NCBI GenBank assembly: GCA_003511165.1
Contig: DOJW01000001.1
Span: forward strand, 1-64,000
Reading direction: 5' to 3'
DNA from: Candidatus Dependentiae bacterium
GTDB lineage: Bacteria; Babelota; Babeliae; Babelales; UBA12411
DNA length: 64,000 nucleotides
Position numbers and translations under genes: made by a program. Positions within the stretch are counted from its first letter, which is position 1, and each line of letters begins with the position of its first letter. The notes beneath the pieces are model-generated. The model saw only the letters and a program-made list of their open reading frames with translations. It was not told the origin of the DNA and did no database searches. Positions 51,779 to 60,004 of the stretch are shown piece after piece.

Positions 51779-53556
51779 AATATTCCTTTATTTTTCATTT
51801 CTTCTTTAAGATAAGCAAACTTTTTAAGGAGCTCTTGTAGTTTCAGTGGATCCTGCATCTTTTGTGCTGCGAGTATCTGGTTTTTCACATTGCTTACCGC
51901 AACCTTCCATCTTTGTTTTTGAAATTGCATAATTAACTGCGAAAATGTCTCGAAACTGATTTGGGGATCGGAGTTTATCATCATATTGTATGATATCCAA
52001 TCCCTTTCTTCTGTGTTTAGCTTTTCTAAAAAAGCTGTAAATCGATTTCCCGCTTGCAAGTCAGTGACTTTATCTATTTTCTCTAAAAAATATCTGATCT
52101 GCATTTCAAATTGGGAAACAAGTTCTTTTTCTATGGAAAAAGGTTCATTCAAATCTATTTTACTGAGTATAGCAAATAAAATCTTTTTTTCTAGCTGGTC
52201 GATATCGTTGAAATGTCCTGGAATATTGTCGTTTTCTTTGTTTTCTTCTTGTTTGCTTTCGACTCGTTTGTGCCCTTCGTTTCGCAGAAACTCTTTGAGC
52301 GTTTGCAGCGAAATTTGCATTGTTGCCGCCGCCTGGCTCAGAAGTAACTCTTTTTTAAATTTATTATCTATTTTGGCGATCACAGAGATAATTTTTTCTG
52401 AAATCTCCATTTTTTCTGAAATCGTTTTGTTTTGAAAAGCATCGGTAGAAGTTTCGAGAAAAAATTCAAAAATATCTTTTGCGTTAGAAATTAGTGGTTG
52501 CAGATCGTTTTTACCTTGAAGGAACGATGCAGGGTCATGTTGCTCTGGTAGGTGAATTATTTTGAGCTCCAAGTTTGCGTTCCAGCATAAATCGACTAGG
52601 CGAAGAATCGCTTTTTGGCCAGCTTTGTCCCCATCGTAGAGAACATATAAAGTTTTGATAAATCGAGAGAGCAGTTTGAGGTGGTCATGATTGCAGGCGG
52701 TGCCGAGCGTTGCAACTGTATTTTCAAATCCATGTTGCCACATCATAACGCAGTCGGTGTATCCCTCGACCAAAAATGCGTTTTCTTGTTGTTTCATTTT
52801 TTGCTTTGCAAGGTCGAAACCAAAGAGGAGTTGGCCTTTTTGGAAATGCGCAGATTCTTTACTGTTGTAGTATTTTGCGCGTTCGTCGTTTTTTTTGAAT
52901 ATTCGTCCGCCAAAACCTACAAATCGTCCTAAAGTGTCGCGGATAGTGAAGATGATTCTTTCTTCAAATGGCGAATAATAAATATTACCACTTTGACTTA
53001 AAAAACCTATTTCAAGTAGATCTTTGAGCATTACGTTTTTGGACTGCATCGCTGTGATGAAATTTGTGACAGATTTTAAACCGCCAGGGAAATATCCGAC
53101 CATGAATGTTTCTATACTTTTGCTGCTTATCTGTCGGTCGGTTAAATAATTTAACGCTTCTTTATTTACAAGTAACTGTTGATGCAACCAATTTGTGATT
53201 GCTTCGCAAATGTAGGAATGTCGATCTTTTTCAGATTTTTGATTTGCAACTGTTGTGGAAAATTCTTTTTCAAGAGTTTGTGGGATGGTGATGTTGAAAT
53301 GGTCGATGAGATGTTTTGCCGCTTCTAGTTGAGTCATATTTTCGATTTTTGCGACAAACGAGATTAGGTCTCCGCTGCAGTGACAACCAAAGCAGTAGAA
53401 GATACCTCTATCTGGGCTGACTGTGAATGAGGCATCTTTTTCGGAGTGGAAAGGGCATGTACCTTTGTGGTAACTTCCTGCCGGTTTGAGGCTGACATAT
53501 TCGCCCACAACGTCGAGAATGGAAAGGTTTGATTTTAGAAAATTAAATAATGACAT
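51775..53556 (-). CDS. dnaG: DNA primase
   Basis: Synthesises replication primers. CHC2 zinc domain with C34, H37, C55, C58; Toprim core with VEGYTD (acidic) and DGDKAG; C-terminal helicase-binding region (about 440-593). 593 aa, full length. The dnaG-rpoD pair is the conserved macromolecular synthesis operon (rpsU is absent here). Confidence 0.96.
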   Translation of the reverse strand: MSLFNFLKSNLSILDVVGEYVSLKPAGSYHKGTCPFHSEKDASFTVSPDRGIFYCFGCHCSGDLISFVAKIENMTQLEAAKHLIDHFNITIPQTLEKEFSTTVANQKSEKDRHSYICEAITNWLHQQLLVNKEALNYLTDRQISSKSIETFMVGYFPGGLKSVTNFITAMQSKNVMLKDLLEIGFLSQSGNIYYSPFEERIIFTIRDTLGRFVGFGGRIFKKNDERAKYYNSKESAHFQKGQLLFGFDLAKQKMKQQENAFLVEGYTDCVMMWQHGFENTVATLGTACNHDHLKLLSRFIKTLYVLYDGDKAGQKAILRLVDLCWNANLELKIIHLPEQHDPASFLQGKNDLQPLISNAKDIFEFFLETSTDAFQNKTISEKMEISEKIISVIAKIDNKFKKELLLSQAAATMQISLQTLKEFLRNEGHKRVESKQEENKENDNIPGHFNDIDQLEKKILFAILSKIDLNEPFSIEKELVSQFEMQIRYFLEKIDKVTDLQAGNRFTAFLEKLNTEERDWISYNMMINSDPQISFETFSQLIMQFQKQRWKVAVSNVKNQILAAQKMQDPLKLQELLKKFAYLKEEMKNKGIL

Positions 53557-53634
53557 TTTTCCCTATTTTGCTTGCGAAATGCACTGATTTTTAAAATCAA
53601 TTTTAGCATTCTTTTGCAAAGATACAAACAATAA

Positions 53635-53665
53635 AGAGCAGGTTTTTTATACCTGCTCTTTGTAT
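53635..53665 (-). terminator. terminator of the large exported protein gene
   Basis: AAAGAGCAGGT (53635-53645) pairs with ACCTGCTCTTT (53653-53663), 7-nt loop, just after the stop at 53696. Confidence 0.85.
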
Positions 53666-53695
53666 TCAAATTAAAGTAAAAATAGAGATTTAAAT

Positions 53696-55225
53696 TTATC
53701 TGCTTAAAGATGAAGTTGCGATTGCTGCAGCTAGTTGCGATGCTTTTGGCATAGCTTCTGATGTTAAACCTTTTAATCCTGCATATCCCGCACTTAATCC
53801 TCTTGCTCCAAGCTGTGCGCTGCTAGCTAAAATCCTACCTCCTGATGAAGCCATGCTGCCAAGTTCTTTGATGGTTGCTATTCCACCATTATGTCCAGCC
53901 ATCCAGGTGAGTTCTACTGCACCGGCTGTCATAGCAGCAGTTCTAGCGATTAAAATAAATCTTGGATAAGCATCTTGAATTTCTTGAGGTATCAATTGGA
54001 TCGCTAAGCGAGAACCTAGCCCAATTCCAGCTCTTGCTGGATAAGTTATTGTAGAGAGTATATTTTGAATTGATTCTGGAGTAAGTGTTGTATAATAATC
54101 GGTTGTTTTTCTTTTTAAAAACAAACCTACGCTTGGGCTTGCTGCAACAAGTGCGGCTAAAAGTATAACTGGGGCTGGTATAATTTTTTCTATAATTGGT
54201 AAATGTCTACCAACACCAAATCCAACTCCTAATGTTATTCCCATCATTATGTCGAAAGAATGTTGCATATTGTTAAATTTGTCATCTAAGCCATGAAAGC
54301 GTTGTATTATAGAAGATTGTCTAGTTTCAGCTTCGTTATGAACTGTTACAAATCCTGCATTCATATCTGTTGTTAATTTTTCTACGTTTCCGCCGATTCT
54401 TACTAAAATTGTTTCTTGATCATCTAGTTTTATTTTTACTTGATCTAAAAGTGCTTTTAAGCCATTTTCTGATTCACGAATTTGTGTGCCGAGTCTAGCT
54501 TCTGTGCCTGCTATTATACCAGAGAGATGAGTTTTTGTGTCGGCTATTTGTTTACCAATAGCTTGAGTTGCCGAGCCAACAACTGTATCCGTATGATCCC
54601 TAGTTGCTCTACTAGAAACTTCTATTTTTGAGATCAACTCTCTTTTTGTACTTTCTTGTTGTTGTCCGTGTATTACTTGCGTTGCTTGTATACTGCTTAA
54701 TTGGTGGGATTGTGCGTCTATTGCACTTTTAGTTTTTTCGCCTGTTTTTTCCATGCGATCTAATTGTTCATTTTGTGCGTTTAAGGCAGCTTGAGTAGCA
54801 GTTAACAGTTCTGTATGTTCTTGATGAGTGTGTTCTTGATCTTGAATTCTTTTAGCAGAAGTAGCGGGAAGTAATAAGCAGCTTAGGGAAGTAGCTTGAG
54901 GAGCTGGTTGACTAAATAAATTTCTTCTTTGTGGCAAACTCGAATCTATATGTCTAAATAGTGGTAATTTAGCGCCTGATGTTGCACTGCTTGATGGGCT
55001 ACCTATTGGTGATTCTGATGGGTGTGATTCTGAATGAATCAGTACTGATTGTGATACATCTTGCGATCTTTCTGATGTCGGTGCAGAAGCTGCTGACGGT
55101 GCTGATTGCTCCTCCCAAGGTAATCCTGTTTCAGCGCAAATATCATCCTCTTTTGGCCCGCCTGCAAAAATATTTGCATTCAAGCCGAAGTTTAAAAGTA
55201 ATAAAATTAAAAATGACTTTTTCAT
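53696..55225 (-). CDS. large exported coiled-coil membrane protein (509 aa)
   Basis: Unrecognised. The ATG at 55225 is preferred because it begins a clean signal peptide (MKKSFLILLLL...IFAG); an in-frame ATG at 55246 adds seven residues. Layout: Ser/Pro/Ala-rich disordered region (25-130), a long coiled-coil/methyl-accepting-like helical region (about 135-330: TQAALNAQ, TKSAIDAQSHQL, ATQAIGKQIADTK), a Gly/Ala/Pro hydrophobic pair (about 335-375), and an Ala/Gly-rich tail (about 440-509) with hydrophobic helices. It may insert into membranes as a pore or effector. It has its own terminator. Confidence 0.65.
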   Translation of the reverse strand: MKKSFLILLLLNFGLNANIFAGGPKEDDICAETGLPWEEQSAPSAASAPTSERSQDVSQSVLIHSESHPSESPIGSPSSSATSGAKLPLFRHIDSSLPQRRNLFSQPAPQATSLSCLLLPATSAKRIQDQEHTHQEHTELLTATQAALNAQNEQLDRMEKTGEKTKSAIDAQSHQLSSIQATQVIHGQQQESTKRELISKIEVSSRATRDHTDTVVGSATQAIGKQIADTKTHLSGIIAGTEARLGTQIRESENGLKALLDQVKIKLDDQETILVRIGGNVEKLTTDMNAGFVTVHNEAETRQSSIIQRFHGLDDKFNNMQHSFDIMMGITLGVGFGVGRHLPIIEKIIPAPVILLAALVAASPSVGLFLKRKTTDYYTTLTPESIQNILSTITYPARAGIGLGSRLAIQLIPQEIQDAYPRFILIARTAAMTAGAVELTWMAGHNGGIATIKELGSMASSGGRILASSAQLGARGLSAGYAGLKGLTSEAMPKASQLAAAIATSSLSR

Positions 55226-55332
55226 AATAAATTCCCAATTTTTCACAATAAAATGAAATAAAATAATTTAATGTTAGGGTTCAAATTACTTGATAAATTT
55301 TAATGATGCAAATGGTCAAAAAAGCTTTAAAA

Positions 55333-56121
55333 TTAGCAGTTTTTTCCACTTTTTTTTATCAGTCTGAGGTAAATTATTGCAAAAACTGCGAAAATGCAAA
55401 TAAATATCGCAATAATTTGTGCAAAAGAAATAAAGTTGAAAAGAATAATATTTCGATCTCCTCGCCAAAAATCTACGAAAAATCGAGCAAAACCTTCCAA
55501 AAATAAATATGTGAATAAAATTTGGCCAGAAAATTTGGCTTTTTTGCTTGCCCAAAACTGCAAAATTATGAAGATCATAAAAGATGCAAAACTTGAGTAA
55601 AGTTGAGTTGGGTGGAGTGGAGTATTTAGTGGTGCCAAACACTGTGGGCATTTGTAGTGGACTGCGAATATAAAGTTGTCACATGTTTGCATTCCGTAGC
55701 AGCAACCGGCCAAAAAACAGCCGATGCGGGAGATTGACTGCAATAAGGGAACGTAAATTGTTATTAAGTCCAAAAAAGGCAAAACAGGGACTTTTTTAGA
55801 TTTAAGATAAAACGGCAATGTGAGCAAAATTGTGATTATGCTTCCGAGCAAACTGAAACCACCATCCCAAAGATAAAATATTTCGATCGGGTTTTGCATG
55901 AAAGCAGAGTAGCTTTCGAGCACATAGAGCAATCTTCCGCCTACAATTCCGCCTAAAAGGCCGATAAAAAGTGAGTCAAAAAATGTAGCAGGATCTATAA
56001 TTTTTTTACGAATTGGGTTGTGAAGTGTCAAAACTGCAAAAACTAAAACGCCAAGCGCAATCATCACGCCGTAACTGTTTATCCAAAGTGGTCCGTAAAT
56101 ATGTAAAATCCGTGGGTACAT
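55333..56121 (-). CDS. lgt: prolipoprotein diacylglyceryl transferase
   Basis: Polytopic inner-membrane enzyme attaching diacylglycerol to lipobox cysteines. Family signs: YGVMIALG near the N-terminus, GGIVGGRLLYVLES, SRIGCFLAGCCYG (Lgt signature variant), HPTQLYSS and a late EGFARFFVDFWRGD with the key Arg. Seven membrane helices fit the 262-aa length. Its presence fits the many lipobox proteins in the window. Confidence 0.93.
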   Translation of the reverse strand: MYPRILHIYGPLWINSYGVMIALGVLVFAVLTLHNPIRKKIIDPATFFDSLFIGLLGGIVGGRLLYVLESYSAFMQNPIEIFYLWDGGFSLLGSIITILLTLPFYLKSKKVPVLPFLDLITIYVPLLQSISRIGCFLAGCCYGMQTCDNFIFAVHYKCPQCLAPLNTPLHPTQLYSSFASFMIFIILQFWASKKAKFSGQILFTYLFLEGFARFFVDFWRGDRNIILFNFISFAQIIAIFICIFAVFAIIYLRLIKKSGKNC

Positions 56122-56128
56122 TTTTATC

Positions 56129-56545
56129 CTAACTTTTTATTCGATTAAAAACTGTTTTTATTAAATCAAAATATTGGGGAATTTCGTGAGTAATTTTTTC
56201 TGCGAGTTCTTCGTTGTAGGAGTGGGAAGTTATATTTCTGGATTCTATCATTTTTATTGCAAGATCATGTTCTTCTTGTGAAAGTATTCCGACGTTTTGG
56301 CTTTCTTTTAAAACTGGTTTTGGTCTTATGATATCAAGCTGCATAGAGTATTCATCTTTTAAATAATCGCTTATAAATTTCCAAAAAATATCGGTGGTAA
56401 ATTCGAACCTTTGGATAATAGAATCTCTGAACTCTTGATAATCGTTCAAATCTGTGAATTTTTTATTTTTATATTTTTCAACAGATCGTTCTAAACTGTT
56501 GATTGATTTTTCTAAAGAGTTTTGTCTATTTTTTATTTTTTCCAT
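56129..56545 (-). CDS. HEPN-domain toxin of a HEPN/MNT system
   Basis: 138-residue helical HEPN/HI0074-like protein, probable RNase toxin of a type VII toxin-antitoxin pair. The motif RX4HXY is exact: R103-NITS-H108-S-Y110. In studied pairs the cognate nucleotidyltransferase inactivates the toxin by AMPylating that Tyr. It overlaps the MNT gene by 13 nt, so both are made together. Confidence 0.9.
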   Translation of the reverse strand: MEKIKNRQNSLEKSINSLERSVEKYKNKKFTDLNDYQEFRDSIIQRFEFTTDIFWKFISDYLKDEYSMQLDIIRPKPVLKESQNVGILSQEEHDLAIKMIESRNITSHSYNEELAEKITHEIPQYFDLIKTVFNRIKS

Positions 56546-56832
56546 AATATGCCTTCAGCTTCAATTTCTGCTCGCATTTCTTTGGATATAAGATTCATAT
56601 CAACAACATCAATTTTTTGTGGGATGTTGGTTGCGTTTAAAACATCTTTTATTTCAAGCATGATACCAAAATCTATCATTTCTCCTGTATTTAGCGCTAT
56701 ATCTATATCAGAACTTTGGCGGAAATCTTGCCTTGCACGCGAACCAAAAAGATAAATTTGAGCCTCTGGCAAAATTACAGAAATTAGATCGATTATTTTC
56801 TTTTTAGTTTTTTCATCAATGTTTTTTAACAT
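56533..56832 (-). CDS. minimal nucleotidyltransferase (MNT) antitoxin
   Basis: 99-residue nucleotidyltransferase with the exact MNT signature GSX10DXD (G30 S31 ... D42 I D44, within FGSRARQDF...SDIDIA). ATG at 56832 is chosen for GGAG six bases upstream; in-frame ATGs at 56844 and 56862 have no such site. Expected to AMPylate the downstream HEPN toxin. It lies next to the tRNA cluster. Confidence 0.9.
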   Translation of the reverse strand: MLKNIDEKTKKKIIDLISVILPEAQIYLFGSRARQDFRQSSDIDIALNTGEMIDFGIMLEIKDVLNATNIPQKIDVVDMNLISKEMRAEIEAEGILWKK

Positions 56833-57059
56833 TTTTGTCTCCATTTTTATTGAACAATGCATAAAAGCATATCGACAATAGTCTTTATTTTCAATTTAAT
56901 TAGTATTTACAGGTTTATTTTACTTGATAGAGAAGTTTTGATTTTTTAGTGGAGTAGAATAAAATCGAAAATATTAAAAAGTTAGAAGACAAAGCGAATA
57001 TTTTTGACTATACTTCTTTTTATCTTGAAATTTTTAATTTTGAAATTATTTGTTTGACC

Positions 57060-57136
57060 GCGCCCATAGCTCAATTGGATAGAGTACCAGACTACGAATC
57101 TGGCGGTTAGAGGTTCAAGTCCTCTTGGGCGCACCA
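57060..57136 (+). tRNA. tRNA-Arg(ACG)
   Basis: 77 nt including CCA: acceptor GCGCCCA/TGGGCGC, anticodon stem CCAGA/TCTGG with loop CTACGAA (anticodon ACG, read as ICG after TadA deamination), T loop TTCAAGT. First of three tRNAs in a row. Confidence 0.96.
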
Positions 57137-57175
57137 AAATATGCGCGGTTATTTTTACAAATTATTTTTTGGCGC

Positions 57176-57267
57176 GGAGAGATGGCTGAGTGGTCGAAAG
57201 CGCGTGCCTGCTAAGTGCGTATACGGAGAAATCTGTATCGAGGGTTCGAATCCCTCTCTCTCCACCA
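57176..57267 (+). tRNA. tRNA-Ser(GCT)
   Basis: Class II, 92 nt with CCA. Acceptor GGAGAGA/TCTCTCC, anticodon loop CTGCTAA (GCT), long variable arm, T arm GAGGGTTCGAATCCCTC. Discriminator A. Confidence 0.95.
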
Positions 57268-57333
57268 TATTTTACTGAATCGAAAACTGTGACGCGCGAT
57301 GAAACTTAAAATTTCAAAATTTATATCACTTCT

Positions 57334-57425
57334 GGAGAGATGGCAGAGTGGTTGAACGCGGCGGTCTTGAAAACCGTTATACCGTGAAAGCGGTATCGGG
57401 GGTTCGAATCCCTCTCTCTCCACCA
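57334..57425 (+). tRNA. tRNA-Ser(TGA)
   Basis: Class II, 92 nt with CCA. Acceptor GGAGAGA/TCTCTCC, anticodon loop CTTGAAA (TGA), long variable arm ACCGTGAAAGCGGT, T arm with GTTCGAAT. Discriminator A. Confidence 0.95.
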
Positions 57426-57457
57426 AAATTTCTAAAAATAAAATTCTAAAAAAATAT

Positions 57458-57979
57458 ATGAACAAATTATCAGTTATTTCTTACGGTTTTCATAAAACAA
57501 TTTTTGGTGAATGTTTAATAGCATTTTATGATGGCAAAATTTGTCATTTTTCATTTTATGATCGAGATAAATTAAGTGCATTTAACATTCTTAAACAAGA
57601 GTGGGAAAGTGCAGAGTTTATCGAAGATTCTTCCTTGGCTACCAAAACAATAAATAAATATTTTAATTCCAAGCAAATATCAAAAATAGATTTATCCAAT
57701 TTATTTTTATCAGGAACGCCTTTTATGGTAAAAGTTTGGGAACATCTGGTTACAATACCTTTTGGCCAAATGCAATCGTATAGTGATGTTGCAAAATCAA
57801 TTGGAAAACCTACTGCAACTAGAGCAGTTGCTAGTGCTGTCGCAAAAAATAAAATATCTTTTTTTATTCCTTGTCATCGTGTGATTCAAAGTTCTGGAAA
57901 ACTTGGAAAATATAGATGGGGGAGTGAGCGGAAACCAGCTATTTTGCAGTGGGAACGCCAGATTTTGTTGTTGGATTAA
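57458..57979 (+). CDS. ogt: methylated-DNA-protein cysteine methyltransferase
   Basis: Suicide repair of O6-methylguanine. The acceptor is Cys139 in the PCHRVIQ motif; the helix-turn-helix with Arg finger is in TATRAVASAVAKN (usually AVGxAxGxN, here AVASAVAKN). N-terminal RNase-H-like domain 1-90. Length typical (173). Its last 41 nt overlap the 3' end of the convergent gene. Confidence 0.95.
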   Translation: MNKLSVISYGFHKTIFGECLIAFYDGKICHFSFYDRDKLSAFNILKQEWESAEFIEDSSLATKTINKYFNSKQISKIDLSNLFLSGTPFMVKVWEHLVTIPFGQMQSYSDVAKSIGKPTATRAVASAVAKNKISFFIPCHRVIQSSGKLGKYRWGSERKPAILQWERQILLLD

Positions 57980-58403
57980 AATCTAAAAAATTGGAATTTT
58001 GTAGATTTTCAGGGATGTTTTGAATATAAACACCTTGTTGCATTATGATATTATTATCAATTTTCAAAATCTCACTAACTCGCAATTCTACATAAAAATC
58101 GGCTCTGTTTGGAGCCATAATTTGTTTTTTATTTTTTTTGTTTAAATCTAAGAAAAAACTTCTAATATTTGTAGCTTTATTCGATTTTTCTTCTCGCAAA
58201 ATTACTTTTGCTTGTGGCAATATTTTGGGGATGGCTGGTTTAATTTTTTTAAATTCAGCGCCGAAACTTTTTTGGTATTTACTTAATTTTGTTATTTTTA
58301 CAGCAGAATCAGTATCATTTATTACTGTAATAATAGCGCTTTTTAGATTGCTTATCGCAAAAACCAACATCATTAAAAATTTTGTCTTATTTAAATTTTT
58401 CAT
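57939..58403 (-). CDS. hypothetical exported protein (154 aa)
   Basis: Unrecognised. N-terminal hydrophobic segment (about 8-24) likely a signal peptide. The mature domain is beta-rich (ITVINDTDSAVKITKLSKY, KVILREEKS, FYVELRVSEIL). It converges on ogt with overlapping 3' ends and no terminator between. Confidence 0.6.
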   Translation of the reverse strand: MKNLNKTKFLMMLVFAISNLKSAIITVINDTDSAVKITKLSKYQKSFGAEFKKIKPAIPKILPQAKVILREEKSNKATNIRSFFLDLNKKNKKQIMAPNRADFYVELRVSEILKIDNNIIMQQGVYIQNIPENLQNSNFLDFNPTTKSGVPTAK

Positions 58404-58506
58404 TTGTTCCCCCTAAAACAAGTAAAAAATTATCAAATATGCTTAACTCCTTATAAATACAGGATAAATGAAATGTTTTTCAGATTGCAATAAAAAATAA
58501 AAAAGG

Positions 58507-58581
58507 AATTTATTATCCCTTTAACAGTTATCCCTATTTTTTAATAAAATTGTTTTTTTTAGTTAACTCTGTTTAATAAAA
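58507..58581. repeat. solo remnant of the outer end of the structured element
   Basis: TTATCCCTTTAACAGTTATCCCTATTTTTT matches, inverted, the outer right border of copy A (about 2826-2858), and the continuation (TTTTTTTTAGTTAACTCTGTTT) resembles the left end near 2305-2330. No arm hairpins are present, so it is an isolated end. Confidence 0.5.
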
Positions 58582-58649
58582 CAAAAAATATTGCTTTTAA
58601 ATTTAAATAAAATTTAAGATTCATTTTTAATAAAACAAAGGAGATTTAA

Positions 58650-59324
58650 ATGAAATTTTTAAAACCATTTTTATTATTGTTTTTATTGGTAACATCTATT
58701 TTTGCAGCCTTTTATTTACATTCCAAATTTACAAAACATAGAGTTTACATTTTTGCTATGGAGGAAGAGTTCAAAAAATATAAACCGATGATTGAAAAGA
58801 TTGAAAAAAGAACTTTGAATCCGGTTCAAATCGAAAAAAATTTACCTTACAAATTGTTTTATGACAAAGTTTATATTGCAATTTCGCAGGAGGGTTGCGA
58901 TGCAGCTGCTTATGTCACGCATGATCTTTTAGCAAGATTTAATGTAAGTGAGATTATAAATATTGGATCTTGTGGAGGGCGAAAAAATCGTGTCAAAATC
59001 GAAGATATTATTTTGGTATCAAAAATTTATGACAGTGATTTTTTTGTGCCTAAAAAATTAAAAGAGCCTTTTGTAATTGTAAATGAATTTAATATTTTGC
59101 AAGGGTTATTTAAAACCAGAGAGGGTGTTCTTGGTTCTGGTGATCAATTTGTCATGAGTGATGCAAATCTTCCAGCAGAAGTTGATATTGTTGATATGGA
59201 GGCATACAGTATTCAATTTGTTGCTGATCGATTTAAAGTTCCAGTGTATTTTATCAAAATTGTTAGCGATTATTTAGATTACAATCAATTCAAAAGTGAG
59301 ATACTTGAGCACAAAATTCATTAG
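58650..59324 (+). CDS. membrane-anchored MTA/SAH nucleosidase-like protein
   Basis: PNP_UDP_1 fold. Membrane anchor/signal at about 5-22, which cytosolic nucleosidases lack. Motifs: FAMEEEF (near 35), NIGSCGG (NTGSAGG in Mtn), GSGDQF, VDMEAYSI with the catalytic Glu region, and IVSDY with the purine-binding Asp. The C-terminus stops soon after this Asp; family members have a further helix. Translation of the same frame past TAG gives a helix-like stretch, so it may be truncated. Likely cleaves nucleosides in the periplasm for salvage. Confidence 0.8.
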   Translation: MKFLKPFLLLFLLVTSIFAAFYLHSKFTKHRVYIFAMEEEFKKYKPMIEKIEKRTLNPVQIEKNLPYKLFYDKVYIAISQEGCDAAAYVTHDLLARFNVSEIINIGSCGGRKNRVKIEDIILVSKIYDSDFFVPKKLKEPFVIVNEFNILQGLFKTREGVLGSGDQFVMSDANLPAEVDIVDMEAYSIQFVADRFKVPVYFIKIVSDYLDYNQFKSEILEHKIH

Positions 59325-59482
59325 ACCTATTTTGAAATCCTTAGCTATCTTAGTCAAATCCTTGAATCTTTATCACCGTTAGCCCTGACTTATCATTACC
59401 CACATCTTTTTACTAATCTAAACTTTTATGACTTTATATGAAAATAAACATTTTTATGTAGATTAAATATACATCACCTCCT

Positions 59483-59509
59483 GTCGTCCTTGCGTAAGCG
59501 AGGATCCAG
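59483..59509. repeat. 27-nt palindromic repeat, copy 1
   Basis: GTCGTCCTTGCGTAAGCGAG plus GATCCAG; internal stem from CGCTTACGC. Inverted relative to copies 2 and 3. Confidence 0.8.
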
Positions 59510-59538
59510 TTTAATGCATTTATCGAAGCAGTATCAAA

Positions 59539-59753
59539 ATGAAAAATTATTATGTATATATTCTATGTTTTAAAACAAATGAAACTTTATATATTGGTGT
59601 GACAAATAATATTGCAAGACGAATTTATGAGTACAAAAACAAGTTAAACATTGGTGCCGTGAGTGGAAGTTACAATTAATCGAAGTCTCACAAATCCTAA
59701 ATGGAAAGAAATTAATTGAAATTAAAACTGGATCCTCGCTTACGCAAGTATGA
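59539..59753 (+). pseudogene. degenerate GIY-YIG endonuclease
   Basis: From ATG 59539 the frame reads MKNYYVYILCFKTNETLYIG then VTNNIARRIYEYKNKL, the N-terminal GIY-YIG core (YVYIL...LYIG), and stops at 59677-59679. The C-terminal family segment WxREWKLQLIE follows in another frame (59652-59753, to TGA). About 35 central codons normally found between these parts are missing, so an internal deletion and frameshift broke the gene. The catalytic Arg region is present, the Glu region lost. Confidence 0.8.
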
Positions 59754-59754
59754 C
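59728..59754. repeat. 27-nt palindromic repeat, copy 2
   Basis: CTGGATCCTCGCTTACGCAA plus GTATGAC; one mismatch to copy 3. Confidence 0.8.
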
Positions 59755-59765
59755 GGAACGGGTAG

Positions 59766-59792
59766 CTGGATCCTCGCTTACGCAAGGATGAC
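59766..59792. repeat. 27-nt palindromic repeat, copy 3
   Basis: CTGGATCCTCGCTTACGCAA plus GGATGAC, 11 nt after copy 2, same orientation. Confidence 0.8.
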
Positions 59793-60004
59793 GAAACAGG
59801 GAGAATGTTTTATTTACATAAAAATAACCCTAAATTAGTCTGATTTTAATAAAATGGTTAGTAAATTTGGACTATAATTACAAAAATATGTAAACGAAAA
59901 ATGTGGGTAATGATAAGTCAGGGTTAACGGAAAAATAAATATGATTTGATGATAATAATTTCTGCTAGTTTATAAAATAAAGTTTAATGTAGATTCAGAA
60001 AACC

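Larger units (their letters stand above)
59376..59930. mobile_element. 555-bp element with 30-nt terminal inverted repeats
   Basis: Left end 59376-59405 (CCGTTAGCCCTGACTTATCA...) and right end 59901-59930 are inverted repeats identical at 29 of 30 positions. No transposase inside; instead a broken GIY-YIG gene and three 27-nt palindromic repeats. No target duplication is evident. Looks like a MITE-like or decayed composite unit. Confidence 0.72.

Noticed and set aside
51234..51809. 191-residue plus-strand reading frame over the start of rpoD
   Set aside because: Antisense shadow of the repetitive Lys-rich tail of RpoD; hydrophobic, low-complexity product and no ribosome-binding site.
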